Origin: Gavia stellata
Taxonomy: Eukaryota; Chordata; Aves; Gaviiformes; Gaviidae
Assembly: GCF_030936135.1 (NCBI RefSeq)
Contig: NC_082618.1
Location: 8,281,034 to 8,345,033 of the forward strand
DNA length: 64,000 bases
Reading direction: 5' to 3'
In this document: in pieces, positions 13,601 through 23,730 of the stretch
How the letters are laid out: the number at the start of each line of letters is the position of its first letter
Numbering within the stretch: position 1 is the first letter of the stretch
The notes under the pieces: model-generated
Database searches by the model: none
The model's input: only the letters and a program-made list of their open reading frames with translations
Told to the model about the DNA's origin: nothing
Program-made: the position numbers and the translations under genes

Positions 13601-16600
13601 GTGGGTCGGCCACGAAAGCAGTTTAGTGGCATCACGGGCCGGCGGGAGCAGGTCAGAGTGTGGGAGGGGAGGCTGCAGCCCCTCTGCAGGGAGCAGTGGG
13701 GGCTTCCTGAGGCTGCGGAGGTGCCACGGGCGGGAGTCATGTCCTGCTGGCACAGGGGACGTGGCTGGGTCCACGGAGGGGACCGGCCCCAGCCTCCTCT
13801 CGAGCATACTGGCAATGAGTCCCAAGGGGTCTGTGGTGTGGCGAGTGTCGGACCCCTACCCCCCACCCCATCCCCATGGCTAGCGGAGGGTGGGCACGCC
13901 ATGCCGCATGGGCCCAGCCGCTCCGTGGGAAGGTTTCCCAGGCTGGGATGTGCCGTGGCCAGGGTGGAGGTGCCATGGGGGGCTTATGTCCTCCTGGGGG
14001 CCTTGTATCCCTGGTGCTGCAGGGCTCAGCCCTGCTCTGAGCTGTTCCAGTTGCTCCCAGCAGCCAGGCTGCCTCACGTGGGGCTGTGTCCTGTGGGTGC
14101 TGGCAGGGGTGCCTGGTGCTGTGGCGGGGTGTCAGACAGATGCCGGGGGTGGACAGAGCAGCCTGCGAGCGCTTGTGCCCACATTGCAGAGAGGAGAGGC
14201 TGGATCTGGCCCCCAAGCCCTGGGGTGGGCGAGGAGATGGGCAGCGGGTGCATGACGGGGGTCTCGGGGTGATGTCGGGGGGACGGGGCAGGATGGAGCA
14301 GCCCCTTCCCCAGCCCCTGTTTGATGCACAGGGGGGATGCGGCTGTTGAAGCAGAGCCTGTGTGTCATGGGCATGGTGCCTGCTGTACCTGCAGTGAATA
14401 GCTGCCCATCCGTCCGTCCCTCTCGCTGGGCTGGCGGAGGCTCCGGAGGGGGAGATTTGTGGTGTCAGGGCTCCCTGGACCTGCAGGGACCCACAGCGTG
14501 ACCCATGTGGACTCAGGGGGGCTGCTGAGGGCTGGACCGGGGGGCAGTGCAAGTGCCCCCCAAGCCTGCACCTCGCCGTGTCCCCGCCTGTCAGGAGGAG
14601 CGGTGGGGCAGGCAGGGACCCTTCCAGGGCATCCCCCCGCCCTACCGCACCACCCCCTGGCAGTGGGGCTGACAAGGGCCGGGGCAGGCTCGGGGGGGAT
14701 GACAGCAGACCCCCGAAGTCCCGTCGCCGTGGCACTGCCGGGCCCGAGGGGCCAGCCTGGCTCCTCCGCAGAGCCGGGGATGCTGCGGCCGACAGCGGCG
14801 ATGCCTCCGGGGGCCGCGGCCGCCGATGGCGCAGGGAAGCGGCTCACGGCGGCGGGGGGGGCGGGCAGCCCCGCCAGCCCTCCCGAGCAGCGGCGGGTGG
14901 CAGGGCGAGAGTTAAACGCGTGGGGGCCGCCGGGGGGGGGCGGGGGGGGGGGAACGACTGCCTTTGAGTCACTTCCTCGCAGGGGGAGGGAGGCTTTTGG
15001 GGCTGCCGAGCCGCCGCTCGCCAGCCTGGCTCACACCCTGAGGATGAGCCCTGCCCGCCCGCCGCCCCGCCGCCCCAGCCGGGCTCCCCTCGCCGGCCCC
15101 CGCCGCCCCCACCGCCGCTGACCTGCCGCCCGGAGCAGAAGGGATGCGGGTGCTGTCCTAACCCAGCCCCGGCCCCCCCCCCCCCCCCCCCCGCCCCATC
15201 CCTCCCTCCCCGGGCCCTCCCGGCCACCCCTCGCCTCGCCTCCCCGGAGCTGAAGCGGTCATCGCGATGACGGAGGTGGCGGTGCAGGCGGACGGCAGCC
15301 CCGGCCCCCTGGGCGAGCAGCCGGGGCGCGGCGTGGAGGAGCCCGAGGGGAAGCGTCCCCCCAACACGGGCGCCCGGCTGTGGGGCAGGGTGCGCAGCAA
15401 GCTGCTCCGGCAGAAGGTGCCTCTCGGGGTGCGGGGGGGGGCGGCTGGAGGGGACGGTGGTGGGCGCCCAACGGGCTCTGGGACAGCTTCGCCGTGTTGT
15501 CGGGCTCTGCTTGTTGGCTGGTGGTTTTGTGGGGTGCAGGGGAATCTGATGGGGGGGGGTGTATTGCTTGTGGGGAGAGGGCTGTGGGATCTGTGCGTGG
15601 AGCGGGGAGGCTCTTTGGGTGCTTTGGGAGCTCTTAGAAGCAGTTAGCAGCCTGTGGGGTGCTCGTTTCCCTCTTTCCCTCTCCCTCTGTGCGCTGGGGG
15701 CCGGGGGGCCTGAGCCATTTGTGCCGGGGGATCCTGCGGAGCGGGGCGAGCTCCCCTGCCCTGGCCGAGGCCGGGCTCCTGCGGTGCTGCAGCACCCAGC
15801 GCCTGCGTACCCCCTCTCACCAGGGTGCTGCTTGGTCTGCAACCCCCCCTGCCAGGTCCATCCAGGCTTCCCCGAGCTCACAGCCCTGTCGCAGCCCCAT
15901 CAGCTGGTGCTGCCCATCTTTGGGGGGAGGATGGAGGGCAGGGGTGGGCAACAGAGGTGACGAGGGAGGGGGACAGCACCATCACAGGCTGTCCCAGAGC
16001 CCCTGCGATCTCACCCCGGGGGTTTCCCTTTGCGGGGTCCCCCTGCCTGGGGAGCTGCTGGCTTGGGGCTTGGCTGCAACCGCGGGCAGGAGCTGCCTGG
16101 GCACGTGGGGCTTCGGTTTGGCAGCAGTGGGGCCAGGGTTTGCTTGGCGACGGGGCTGTCGGCGCGGCAGCGGGGCTGCCTGTGACGCAGCGGCATTAAC
16201 CTCGATTCTGTGCCGCCGCCGCTGCTCCCACAGAGGGGATTAAGCGGCGGCGAGGGCTGCGCGAGGAAGCTGCCTGGTGGCTGCCGCCGGCTGTTGCTGG
16301 GTCAAAACATGAGGGGGTTTCATTTCTCAGCCCCACGCGTCCCCGCTGTGGCTGTCGGCTTCCCTGCCTGCTGCCGACCGGGAGCACTTGGGGCTGCAGG
16401 GGCAGGATGCGGCCCCGGCAGGTCTGTGCACAGTCCTGGCGTGCTGTGGGCTCCTGCCGCTTCTCGGGTCGCTCTCAGATGAGGCTCTGAATTGCTGCTT
16501 TTTTTGGGACTATGCTTTGCCACCGGCAGCATTCGCTGGCATGGGGGCCACTCTGCCCCCACAACACGGAGCGGCTCAGGGACCGCCTGTTCCCCGGGGA

Positions 16601-19600
16601 GGGAGCTGCCAGTCTGGGGGTCTGGTGGGGGCATCTGCCTGCCGGAGCCGGGGGAGGCCAGGCTGGGGGGTCCATGGATGCTGCGGTGATGGGAAGCAGT
16701 CCTGGTTGTAGCAGCTCGCCCCGGATCCAGCTCCCCAGGGCCGTGGCGGAGATGGCCTCACCAGCTGAGTCACTGCTTTGATCCCGATGGCTTCACGGGC
16801 TGATGGTTGGGTGACCTCATGGGCGTGAGGCACGAGGAAGGGACATGCCCAGCCTGGCCGCCCCTACCCTACCACAGCATCCCGGCGCTCGGGGCCCTGG
16901 GGAGCTGCCTTGAGGGTTTGGAGCCGTCCCAGCTCCTCACCTGTGAGCCCCGGGGAGCCGGCGCTGCGCCTGGGTCTGTCTTGGCTGCCACTGCCCGCGC
17001 AGGAGCTGTATCCATGATGTGCTCCTCGAAGGTGCCTTGAGGACAAAATCCCAGGATGTGGCCTCGTCACCTTGCGTCCAGTCGCCCCATGCATGGGACA
17101 AGCAGCGGGCAGGGGCTGCAGGAGGCAAGCACCATCAGGACTGGGGGGCCCTTCTGTGACTGGAGCCTCCCCACGACACACAAAGCGCTGGGATGCTCAT
17201 CGCCTGCCACACCATTGCCTTTCCCTCTGCCACCAGGGACCTTGTCCTACAAGCAAACACCTTTGGATAATTTGGGAAAATGGGATGATGGCACATCCCT
17301 GCAGCTGGAACCAGGGGGTGTTTCACCTCGCCGTGGATGATCGTGGCACCGTGGTGGATGCTGGCCCGGGCATGGATGCTGCGCTGCTGCTGAGAGTCCC
17401 CTGAGACGCAGGAGGGAGCAGCCCGGAGAGGCACCGGTGACTTGGCTGAGCCATTTCTCCAGGCACGGGCTGGTATTTGAAGCCAGCTGAGCGCCAAACT
17501 GCTGAAGAGGAGCTGACATCTGGGACAGCAGTGTGTCACTTGTGCCATCCTGCGCAGCGCTGGCAGGGAGGCTGTTCCCCGGGGCTCCCAGGCCAGCAGT
17601 TCCCCACCGGCCTGGGACGTCCCCGCGCTGTGCTGGAGCAAGGCAGCTCCCTTTGGAGGAGAAGATGGTGGTGGTGGTAGCTGAGACTGGGTGTTTGCCA
17701 GTGCCGTGTGGGCAGGAGCTGCCTCTGGCACTGTGGGTGGATGCTCCCGTCCGTCCTCCCACGCCTGGAGACGAAGCGTCGGCCGTGGCTTTGCTTCCTG
17801 TGGGGAGCGGGCAGTGCGGCGGTGCTGCCTGCTGCGCAGGGTGCCAACGGGCAGGGCTGGAGAAGCGCTGGGGCCAGGCCACGGCCCGGCGCACTGTGGG
17901 TACGCGGGGACCTGCCCCAGCTGTAAGGGAGCTCGGGCCAGCGGCGCCAGCTGAACTAGCCCAAATTCGGGGCCGTGCCAGCAGCTGCGGGGAGCTGGAT
18001 GTGGGTGCTTCTGCCCGACCAGGGGCAAGCAGCTGTGGGGAGGCAGCATGCTCGGGGTAAGGTCTGTGGCGCTGGCGGCAGCCAACCTGGCTTTTATTAA
18101 AGCTTTCTTCAGAGCCCTGCTAAAGCCCTTCCAGATGTGAGCTGCCAGGGCCATCAGAGCCAGAGGGACCCGGGGGACGGGGATGGGGAAGACGTATGTG
18201 GTGGTTGCAATTAAACTCGTGCTGCAGAGCAGGGAGGCCCACAGCTCCCGATGCGGTCGGGGGCACAAAGGGCTTTGCTGCTGCTGCCTGGGGCTCGCAG
18301 GGTTGGATGCTGCCATGAGTGGGACCGTGCTGTGCGGGGAAAAGGGGTGAGAGCCCCGTGGGACAGGCGGTGTTGGGTTGGCGTTGGCTGTGGTGGTTGT
18401 GTGGCGGTGCTGCCCGTGTCCGGCCTCAGGTGCCGTGGGGTGATCCGGCACTGGGCGGGGAAACGCGGGGGGGTTGGAGCAGCAGAGCTGGGGTTGGCAG
18501 CGGTCTGGCTGCAGTCTCGTGATCCTGGCGTCCAAACCTGCTGCAGGGCCCCACGGGAGCCCAGGGCAGCTGCAGCCTTCCTCCTCCTCCTCCTCGCACT
18601 CCCCCCGCTGCCGTTCCCGGCAGCCGCAGGGCTGGCGGGGAGGAGGCAGCACGGCACTCGCCAGGCTCTTCCGTGTGTGGGGCTGGGGCACTGGGGAGGG
18701 CTCCACGTCAGGAACCATTCCTGGACCGCGCTGGAGATTGCAGTGTTTCAGGCCATGCTGGAGACGGCAGTGCTTCCCGTGGCGCTGCGGCCACCGAGGA
18801 GTTGCTCGGGCTCACCGTGGCACGGGGCTGGGTGTGGGGTGATGCCATGGTGCTGGGTCTGTGCCGAGAGCCAGGGCAGCTCGAGCCTGTCCTTGGGAGC
18901 ATGAGGTCTTGGTGTGCAAGAGGGACGCGAGGGGCCCCAGGGTCCCCCCCATCACAACATATGGCGGTTTCATGGGCAGCCAGAAGCTGGGGCAGGGGAA
19001 TGGCAGCTCCGTGGCTGGAGCAGCAGCTCTGGACATCTTTGCACTCGCCCGGAGCATCTCCTAAGCCAGCAGCTGTAGGAAAACCCCACGTCCTTGAGGA
19101 GTGACCCCACACGCTTGGCACGAGCCTCATCTGGCAGCTGCATGCACGCGGCCCCGTCAGCCCCCGCCAGCTCCTGCATCCTGTCCCCTTCCCTGAAGGG
19201 ACATTAGTGCCGGGCTCTACCCCGCTGCCTGCCCCATGCATCACAGGGATCGATGGGGCTGGATCGATGCCACCAGCTGGGGACTGAAAAGCCCCAAGAG
19301 GCAACTGCACCCATCTCTGCCCAGCCCTGAGACCCGGCACCCGCCGCGGCACGTACCGGGGCCTTGGGAACGCCAGCACCTCGCCGCGGCGGCTGGGCGC
19401 TGGGGCAGCGTCACTGAGTCCCCCGCTAGCCCCAAAGCCAGAAATAGCAGAGCCTGTCATTCCCAGGGGTTATAAATAGCCTTGGCTATGGGGAGATGTT
19501 GTTTTTCTGCATGGAAAACGCTGCCCTAGTTCTGTTTCATCAATCTGCCGCCAGAAATAGTCCTGATTTCTTGGAAATTTCTTGCTGCTCGGGTATGGGT

Positions 19601-22600
19601 TAAAGCGCTGCCTCGCGGGGGCTCAGGGGAGGACTGGGCGGGGAGGCTGAGCCCACCTGGCTTCAGGGCACGGCCAGAGGGACCCCAGACCTTCCCCTCT
19701 CCATCCTCCTGCCGTGGGCAGCATGTTGCCAGGGAAGAGCATGTCCCGTGCCCAACACCGTCTGCGGGTTTGGGGCTTGAGGGGCCACTGGGCTGGGGCG
19801 GCAGTGGGGCTGGCATGGGGCTGGCATGGATTTCACACACCATCTCTCCCCGCAGCTGGACCCGCAGGCCGTGCAGACGAAGAACTGGCACATGGACGTG
19901 ATTGAGATGAATGGGGTAAGCAGGGCCGCGGGGCCCCACAGCCCCTCGCTTTGATGGCAGCCCCTTCCCCAGGGCTGTGCTGTGCCCTTGTGCAACGCAG
20001 AGGTGACGGGCCAGGGTTGGGCTGCTGGGGCTCACCTCCTGTCTCCTGCAGATCAAGGTGGAGTTCTCCATGAAGTTCACGAGCAGAGACATGAGCCTGA
20101 AGAGGACCCCGTCCAAAAAGCAGACCGGTGTCTTCGGGGTCAAAATCAGCGTCGTGACAAAGTATGTGTGGGGCTGGGGGGGCTGATCTGCTCTGGTCCC
20201 TATGGGTGTGGGGTTGGGGCACTCGAGGGACCTGCTCCGTCCTTGCACCATGTCCCTTTCCTCCCACCAACACCGGAGAGCTCAGCTTTTGCTCTCTGCT
20301 GGGGACTTGCCCGTTCCTTCATCAGCCTCATTCTTCCCACCCAGCATGCCTGTCCTGCCCCCAGCCTGGGGTCTGCAGGGCTCGGCTCCCACCGGGGCGT
20401 CCCCCGGGAATCTTTGCTCACAGCTCTGCTTTCTGAGCCAGACGCGAGCGCTCCAAGGTGCCTTACATCGTGCGCCAGTGCATCGAGGAGGTGGAGAAGA
20501 GGGGCATCGAAGAGGTCGGCATCTACAGAATCTCTGGTGTCGCCACTGACATCCAGGCATTGAAAGCTGTCTTTGATGCAAGTGAGTATCCTGGGGGTTG
20601 GACCCCCTTCGCATCACGTTGCCCTGGGAGGGTTCGCAGCCACTGAGACCCGCCCGGTCCCCTGCCCTGCAAGCCGGGGGTCTGGTTATTGCACTGCACG
20701 TGTGCAAAATGTGCCAGGGTGCCCAGGAAGGGGCAGGGGGTGAGGAGGAGGGTGTAGCTGGGAAAGCAAACACCCAGATGTCCCAGCCTTGTTTGTGCTT
20801 TGGTGTCTCTGAGCTGCCTCCATGCCTGGCCAGCTCCTGGGAGACACTGACTCAGGGCAACGTTGCAAATGGATTTGCAAATTGTTCCGCTTCCTGTTGC
20901 CCAGCCAGGCGGGAACTGCTTGGCTCTTCCCAGCCCCAGCCCAGCTAAATGGGGCCGTGGACCTGACAGTGCTGTGCCTGCCCTCCGGCCGCAGCCTGCC
21001 CGGATAGCTGGGGTGATGCAGGGGGGGCTGAGGCCCAGAGGGGAATGAGGCATCACGTGTGGGTTCTCTCTGGACAGATAACAAGGACATCCTCGTCATG
21101 CTGAGCGACATGGACATCAACGCCATCGCTGGCACGCTGAAGCTGTATTTCCGCGAGCTGCCCGAGCCCCTCCTCACTGACAGACTCTACCCCGCCTTCA
21201 TGGAGGGGATCGGTAAGGGCTCGGGGGTGGGGAAGGGGTCGGTGCCCAAGCGTGGCTCTGTTTGGCACTGCCTGCTCTGGGATGGGAGACTCCCGAGGGT
21301 CCTTCCCATCTCGGCCCACTTGCCAGCTCCAGGCCAGCTCGGGGCTCGTCGTGCTGCTCCCCGGGGCATAGGCAGAGCCCTGTGGGGCAGGGCTGGCCAC
21401 TCGTGCACCAGCTGCAGGGAGGTCCGGCCACCCTGGGTCCTGTCACCGCACAAGATGTCACCAGCCCCTGTCCTGAGCCCTATTCCTCCTTGTCTCCAGC
21501 CCTCTCGGATCCTGCTGCCAAGGAGAACTGCATGATGCACCTTCTCCGCTCGCTGCCTGACCCCAACCTCATCACCTTCCTCTTCCTGCTGGAGCACTTG
21601 AAAAGGTAACGGCTCGGCTTGGGCAGCCCAGCGGAGCAAGCGGCGGCTCCCAAGGGGCTGCCCAGCACAGGTGGGAGGTGCAGGATGGGTCTGTGTTGTC
21701 GCTTTGCCGTGGGGATTGGACTTGAGCAGAGTTAGAGCCCCTGTCTGCTTCCTGTGGTGCCTGTGTGGCCATGGGCTAATCCCAAACTGGAGGCAGGTGG
21801 TGCTGTGCTGGTGCAGACCAGGGCTGCGAGCGGCAACTGGGGCCAGCAACGGCGGCTCGGTGTTGGGCAGGCGGCAGAGTGCCCCTTTCCTTTTCCAGCT
21901 CCTCCGAGAGGGTCCGGCCCCAGCTGTGTCCCACCTCCCTGGGCTCCGGCACGTTCGCTGGGGTCCTGGCCAGGCTGCAGCCTGTTCAGGCTGGGACCCG
22001 GCACGCTGTGAGTCCCTTTAGTTGGTGTCGGTGTTGGCTTCTCACGGCTCCTCTCTGTGGGCCCTGTAGGATGCTGGAGGGATCCTGGAGCCATTCTGCC
22101 CCACAGAGCAGCCCCCGGCACCCCAGGGCCACCAGCCACGATGCCGGAGGGGACTGCGTGGCGCAAGGCCGCTCACGCGGGTCGGCTCTGCAGGGAGCAC
22201 GCGTCCTCTGGCAAGATGCGACTTTTGGCTGCCGCAGCCGCTGTGCAGCTGGTTGGACGAGCTCTCCACGGGGAGCAGCTGGCCTCGGCGCAGGACGGGG
22301 AATCAATTGGGAGCTGTGTAGTGTCCCCCTCAGTGGGAAAACTGAGTGCTGCATCCCTTCCCACCAGTCCAGCAGTAGCCCCTGCAAAACAAGGTGCAAT
22401 AATCCTTGTAACTTGTCTGCAGTGGGTGGCCGAGACCCAGAGACTGTCAGCTCTGCGGACATGTCCCGAAGCTGCAGGTGACACCCCGCGTTGCTCTTCC
22501 TGGGGCGAGTGCAGCAATGCGTGGTTTGCCGGGCTTTATCTTGGGGACGGGCGGTTCTGGGGTTCACTGGGGCCCTAAAACCCGTGGAGGGCACGGGGCT

Positions 22601-23730
22601 GTGGGCAGGGCGGCGGTGCAGCATGCAGAGCTTGGCCAGAGCTGGCCATGAGTTTGGGACTGGGGCTCACAGCTCATGTTACTTGCATCATGAAGTGTTT
22701 TGTTTTTTTTTTTTTCTCTGGTTTGGCTAAAACCAAACAGAAAAAGTGATTGATGCTGGGGGGTGGAGAAGGAAAAATCCATTTCCATCCTGAGTACCGG
22801 GCACAGCCAGTTCCCACATCTGCTCCCCTGGCCGGGGCTCAACCGTGCAGCCTGTGCCGGGGAGCACAGCTGCCTCCTAACATGGCAATGTTGTGGCCCC
22901 CGTTCCCTTGGTGTGGGCTGGCTGGGGTCCCACGGGGTCAGAGAGGTAGGGAGCTTTGGGGGGAGTGGGTGCGGGGAGGCATGGGGTGGTGCGGAGCTCC
23001 CCGTACCCTGCCGAGGCTTGGGAAGGGTGGAGGCTCCACAGCACATAAGCAAGCAAGGGCTTGGTTGCTGCCACATCACACCCGGGGCTCCCAGCCAGGC
23101 CCGGCGGCTCCGGCGGAGGCCGTGAAGGGGGCAGAGCTCCCTGCCCTGCACCTGGGTTTGCCGGGGGCTGTGAAGGGCAATGGCAAGCCAGAGGTGCCCC
23201 ACCGGGGCTGGGAGAAGGGGGATCCGCACTTGCCCCCCGCATAGCCCCATGGCTGTCCCGCACCGGGAGAGCAGCGTTAGGGGCTCATGCTCCCTCTCCC
23301 CCCCGTACCCCGCAGGGTAGCTGAAAAGGAGCCCATCAACAAAATGTCTCTCCACAACCTGGCCACGGTCTTCGGGCCAACACTGCTGAGACCCTCAGAG
23401 GGGGAGAGCAAGGGACACCTCACCCTGGCCTCCGACATCTGGTCCCACGATGTGATGGCCCAGGTAAGAGCCATGCTGGCAGCATGGGGCTGCAGCCCAG
23501 GCCAGCACCCCTCGGGTGGGGAGTGGAGGGGTTTACCTGTCTGCCTGGGTAGATTTGTCACTCTTTGCTGCACAGAGACAAGCTGGGAGGTGGCAGCTCT
23601 GCCCCTTTTTGGCCTAACACCCCCCATTTGCCTGCTACAGGTCCAGGTCCTTCTCTACTACCTGCAGCATCCTCCCATCTCCTTCACCGAGCTGAAACGC
23701 AACACACTTTACTTCTCCACGGACGTGTAG
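1615..23730 (+). CDS. ABR: ABR, active BCR-related dual RhoGEF/RhoGAP (22 coding exons, 817 aa)
   Basis: Spliced from 1615-1728, 3561-3665, 4437-4622, 5435-5542, 6305-6365, 8914-8966, 9198-9338, 9680-9801, 9918-10083, 10219-10341, 10416-10491, 10636-10740, 11273-11347, 11494-11591, 11700-11831, 19856-19915, 20052-20161, 20442-20581, 21078-21212, 21500-21605, 23316-23463 and 23641-23730. Every junction is GT-AG and the phases join without a break, giving 2454 nt including the TAG. The product has an acidic head (residues 1-38), DH domain (about 49-242), PH (about 259-417), C2 (about 442-571) and RhoGAP (about 605-803), in the order known for BCR/ABR. In this family the DH-PH half activates Rho GTPases and the C-terminal half inactivates Rac and Cdc42 at the membrane and actin cortex. 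It is ABR rather than BCR because it lacks the BCR N-terminal kinase region and matches ABR almost residue for residue. Most introns are 75-800 bp; intron 15 is 8 kb and hosts internal promoters. One change from the human protein as I recall it: FENEFW where human has FENEFL, in exon 10. Confidence 0.97.
1729..3560 (+). other. ABR: ABR intron 1
   Basis: GC-rich intron between the acidic first exon and the start of the DH domain. I found no further exon with consistent splice sites. Open frames here have no family resemblance. Confidence 0.7.
3721..3893 (+). repeat. GGAT-based minisatellite in ABR intron 2
   Basis: About 170 bp built from the 4-mers GGAT, GGTG and GGAC. A higher-order unit recurs four times, each containing ATGGATGGACAGGCAGAC. 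The GACAGGCAG core falls at 3742, 3782, 3814 and 3854, spacings of 40, 32 and 40 bp, all multiples of four. Such arrays mutate by slippage. The long open frames with Met-Asp-Gly-Trp or His-Pro-Ser-Ile repeats here are repeat artefacts. Confidence 0.95.
6400..6674 (+). promoter_or_regulatory. ABR: Likely internal promoter for the MEILVVVRL isoform
   Basis: GC-rich sequence with a C-rich tract around 6538-6575 lies directly upstream of the alternative first exon. No TATA box is seen. The promoter call rests on the conserved alternative exon that follows it; the start site is unknown. Confidence 0.4.
6675..6720 (+). CDS. ABR: ABR alternative first coding exon (MEILVVVRL isoform, 641 aa)
   Basis: ATG at 6675 opens [15 protein letters not shown], ending with one base of a split codon before a GTGAGG donor at 6721. 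Joined to the exon at 8914 it reads ...[14 protein letters not shown] in frame. I recall a human ABR isoform beginning MEILLIIRFCCNCTY, so the exon appears conserved from mammals. The product would be 641 residues: it loses the N-terminal part of the DH domain and keeps PH, C2 and RhoGAP, so its exchange activity should be weakened or absent (inference). The context gccATGG is a strong start. It lies in the intron between exons 5 and 6, 310 bp after exon 5. Confidence 0.85.
6721..8913 (+). other. ABR: Rest of ABR intron 5
   Basis: A 2.2 kb GC-rich stretch. No other exon, repeat family or RNA gene was recognised. The many open frames on both strands are composition artefacts. Confidence 0.6.
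9680..10491 (+). other. ABR: ABR exons 8-11: PH domain
   Basis: Residues 257-418 hold a split-looking PH domain. The strand [20 protein letters not shown] and [11 protein letters not shown] come first, then a charged insert ([20 protein letters not shown]). The domain closes with [19 protein letters not shown], whose Trp lies in the C-terminal helix typical of PH domains. In Dbl proteins the PH domain follows the DH domain and tunes exchange and membrane binding. Introns here are only about 75-135 bp. Confidence 0.92.
10636..11831 (+). other. ABR: ABR exons 12-15: C2 domain
   Basis: Residues 419-555 form a C2 beta-sandwich. Recognisable parts are [37 protein letters not shown], the [20 protein letters not shown] strand pair, and [12 protein letters not shown]. 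The TEPQWNEEFEIEL motif is the usual C2 signature. C2 domains of BCR/ABR are thought to help membrane targeting. The next exon follows an 8 kb intron, the natural boundary between the GEF and GAP halves. Confidence 0.92.
12385..12489 (+). promoter_or_regulatory. RFX/NF-Y-like motif cluster with a candidate short first exon
   Basis: GCTGTTATGGCAAC (12385) and GTTTCCAGGGCAAC (12403) resemble RFX X-boxes. CTGATTGGCGG (12430) is a strong reverse CCAAT (NF-Y) box. A GTTGCC half-site follows at 12440. Just downstream, ATG at 12457 reads [11 protein letters not shown] and ends in phase 0 at a CAG|GTGAGC donor (12490), so it could splice in frame to exon 16. The motifs are seen; promoter and exon status are inference. 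Confidence 0.35.
14750..15266 (+). promoter_or_regulatory. ABR: CpG island promoter of the short, GAP-only ABR isoform
   Basis: Dense CpG sequence immediately upstream of the alternative start at 15267. It contains G-runs at 14932-14952, an AP-1-like TGAGTCA followed by CTTCC at 14965, and a C20 run at 15173-15192. A CpG island inside an 8 kb intron that leads straight into an in-phase first exon is a convincing internal promoter. The exact start site is unknown. Confidence 0.65.
15173..15192 (+). repeat. C20 homopolymer upstream of the short ABR isoform
   Basis: A perfect run of 20 cytosines, 75 bp upstream of the ATG at 15267. Its complement is G20. It is prone to slippage, secondary structure and sequencing error. 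Confidence 0.95.
15267..15416 (+). CDS. ABR: ABR alternative first coding exon ([10 protein letters not shown] isoform, 312 aa)
   Basis: Fifty codons open with [20 protein letters not shown] and end in a basic tail, [14 protein letters not shown], at a GTGCCT donor. The exon is phase 0 and joins exon 16 ([11 protein letters not shown]) in frame, 4.4 kb downstream. The predicted product has 312 residues: a unique head, the linker and the entire RhoGAP domain, without DH, PH or C2. It would be a pure Rac/Cdc42 GAP (inference from family knowledge). Short C-terminal ABR isoforms are annotated in mammals as I recall, but I cannot confirm that this head is the same. Confidence 0.75.
19455..19570 (+). 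promoter_or_regulatory. Candidate muscle-type regulatory cluster before ABR exon 16
   Basis: An AT-richer island in GC-rich intron. CATTCCC (19458) resembles an M-CAT/TEAD site. TTATAAATAG (19470) fits the MEF2 consensus YTAWWWWTAR and is also a TATA-like box. TTCTTGGAAAT, STAT-like, occurs at about 19570. It lies about 400 bp upstream of exon 16. The motifs are seen; function is inference. Confidence 0.3.
19856..23730 (+). other. ABR: ABR exons 16-22: linker and RhoGAP domain
   Basis: Residues 556-817. The RhoGAP core begins near [20 protein letters not shown]. The catalytic arginine finger is R641 in GIYRISG. K680 and R684 in [11 protein letters not shown] and N753 in [14 protein letters not shown] are the other conserved GAP residues, so the GAP site looks intact. 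The protein ends FSTDV, a PDZ-ligand-like C-terminus as in BCR/ABR. All isoforms described in this window would share these exons. Exons 20 and 21 are separated by 1.7 kb in which I saw no exon. Confidence 0.95.

Larger units (their letters stand above)
11832..19855 (+). other. ABR: ABR intron 15 (8 kb), host of internal promoters
   Basis: By far the largest ABR intron, lying at the junction between the C2 and RhoGAP halves. It contains the well-supported alternative first exon at 15267, a candidate at 12457, and a muscle-type motif cluster at 19458. The rest is GC-rich sequence in which I recognise no exon. Confidence 0.8.

Noticed and set aside
17135-18718. A 527-codon open frame on the - strand within ABR intron 15
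   Set aside because: No recognisable domain, Pro/Ala/Ser-rich shadow composition, and no matching splice or promoter context.
13040-20854. AP-1-like TGAGTCA/TGACTCA sites at 13040, 14965, 16766 and 20848
   Set aside because: About one per 8 kb is expected by chance. Four in this span is only a slight excess and they do not cluster.
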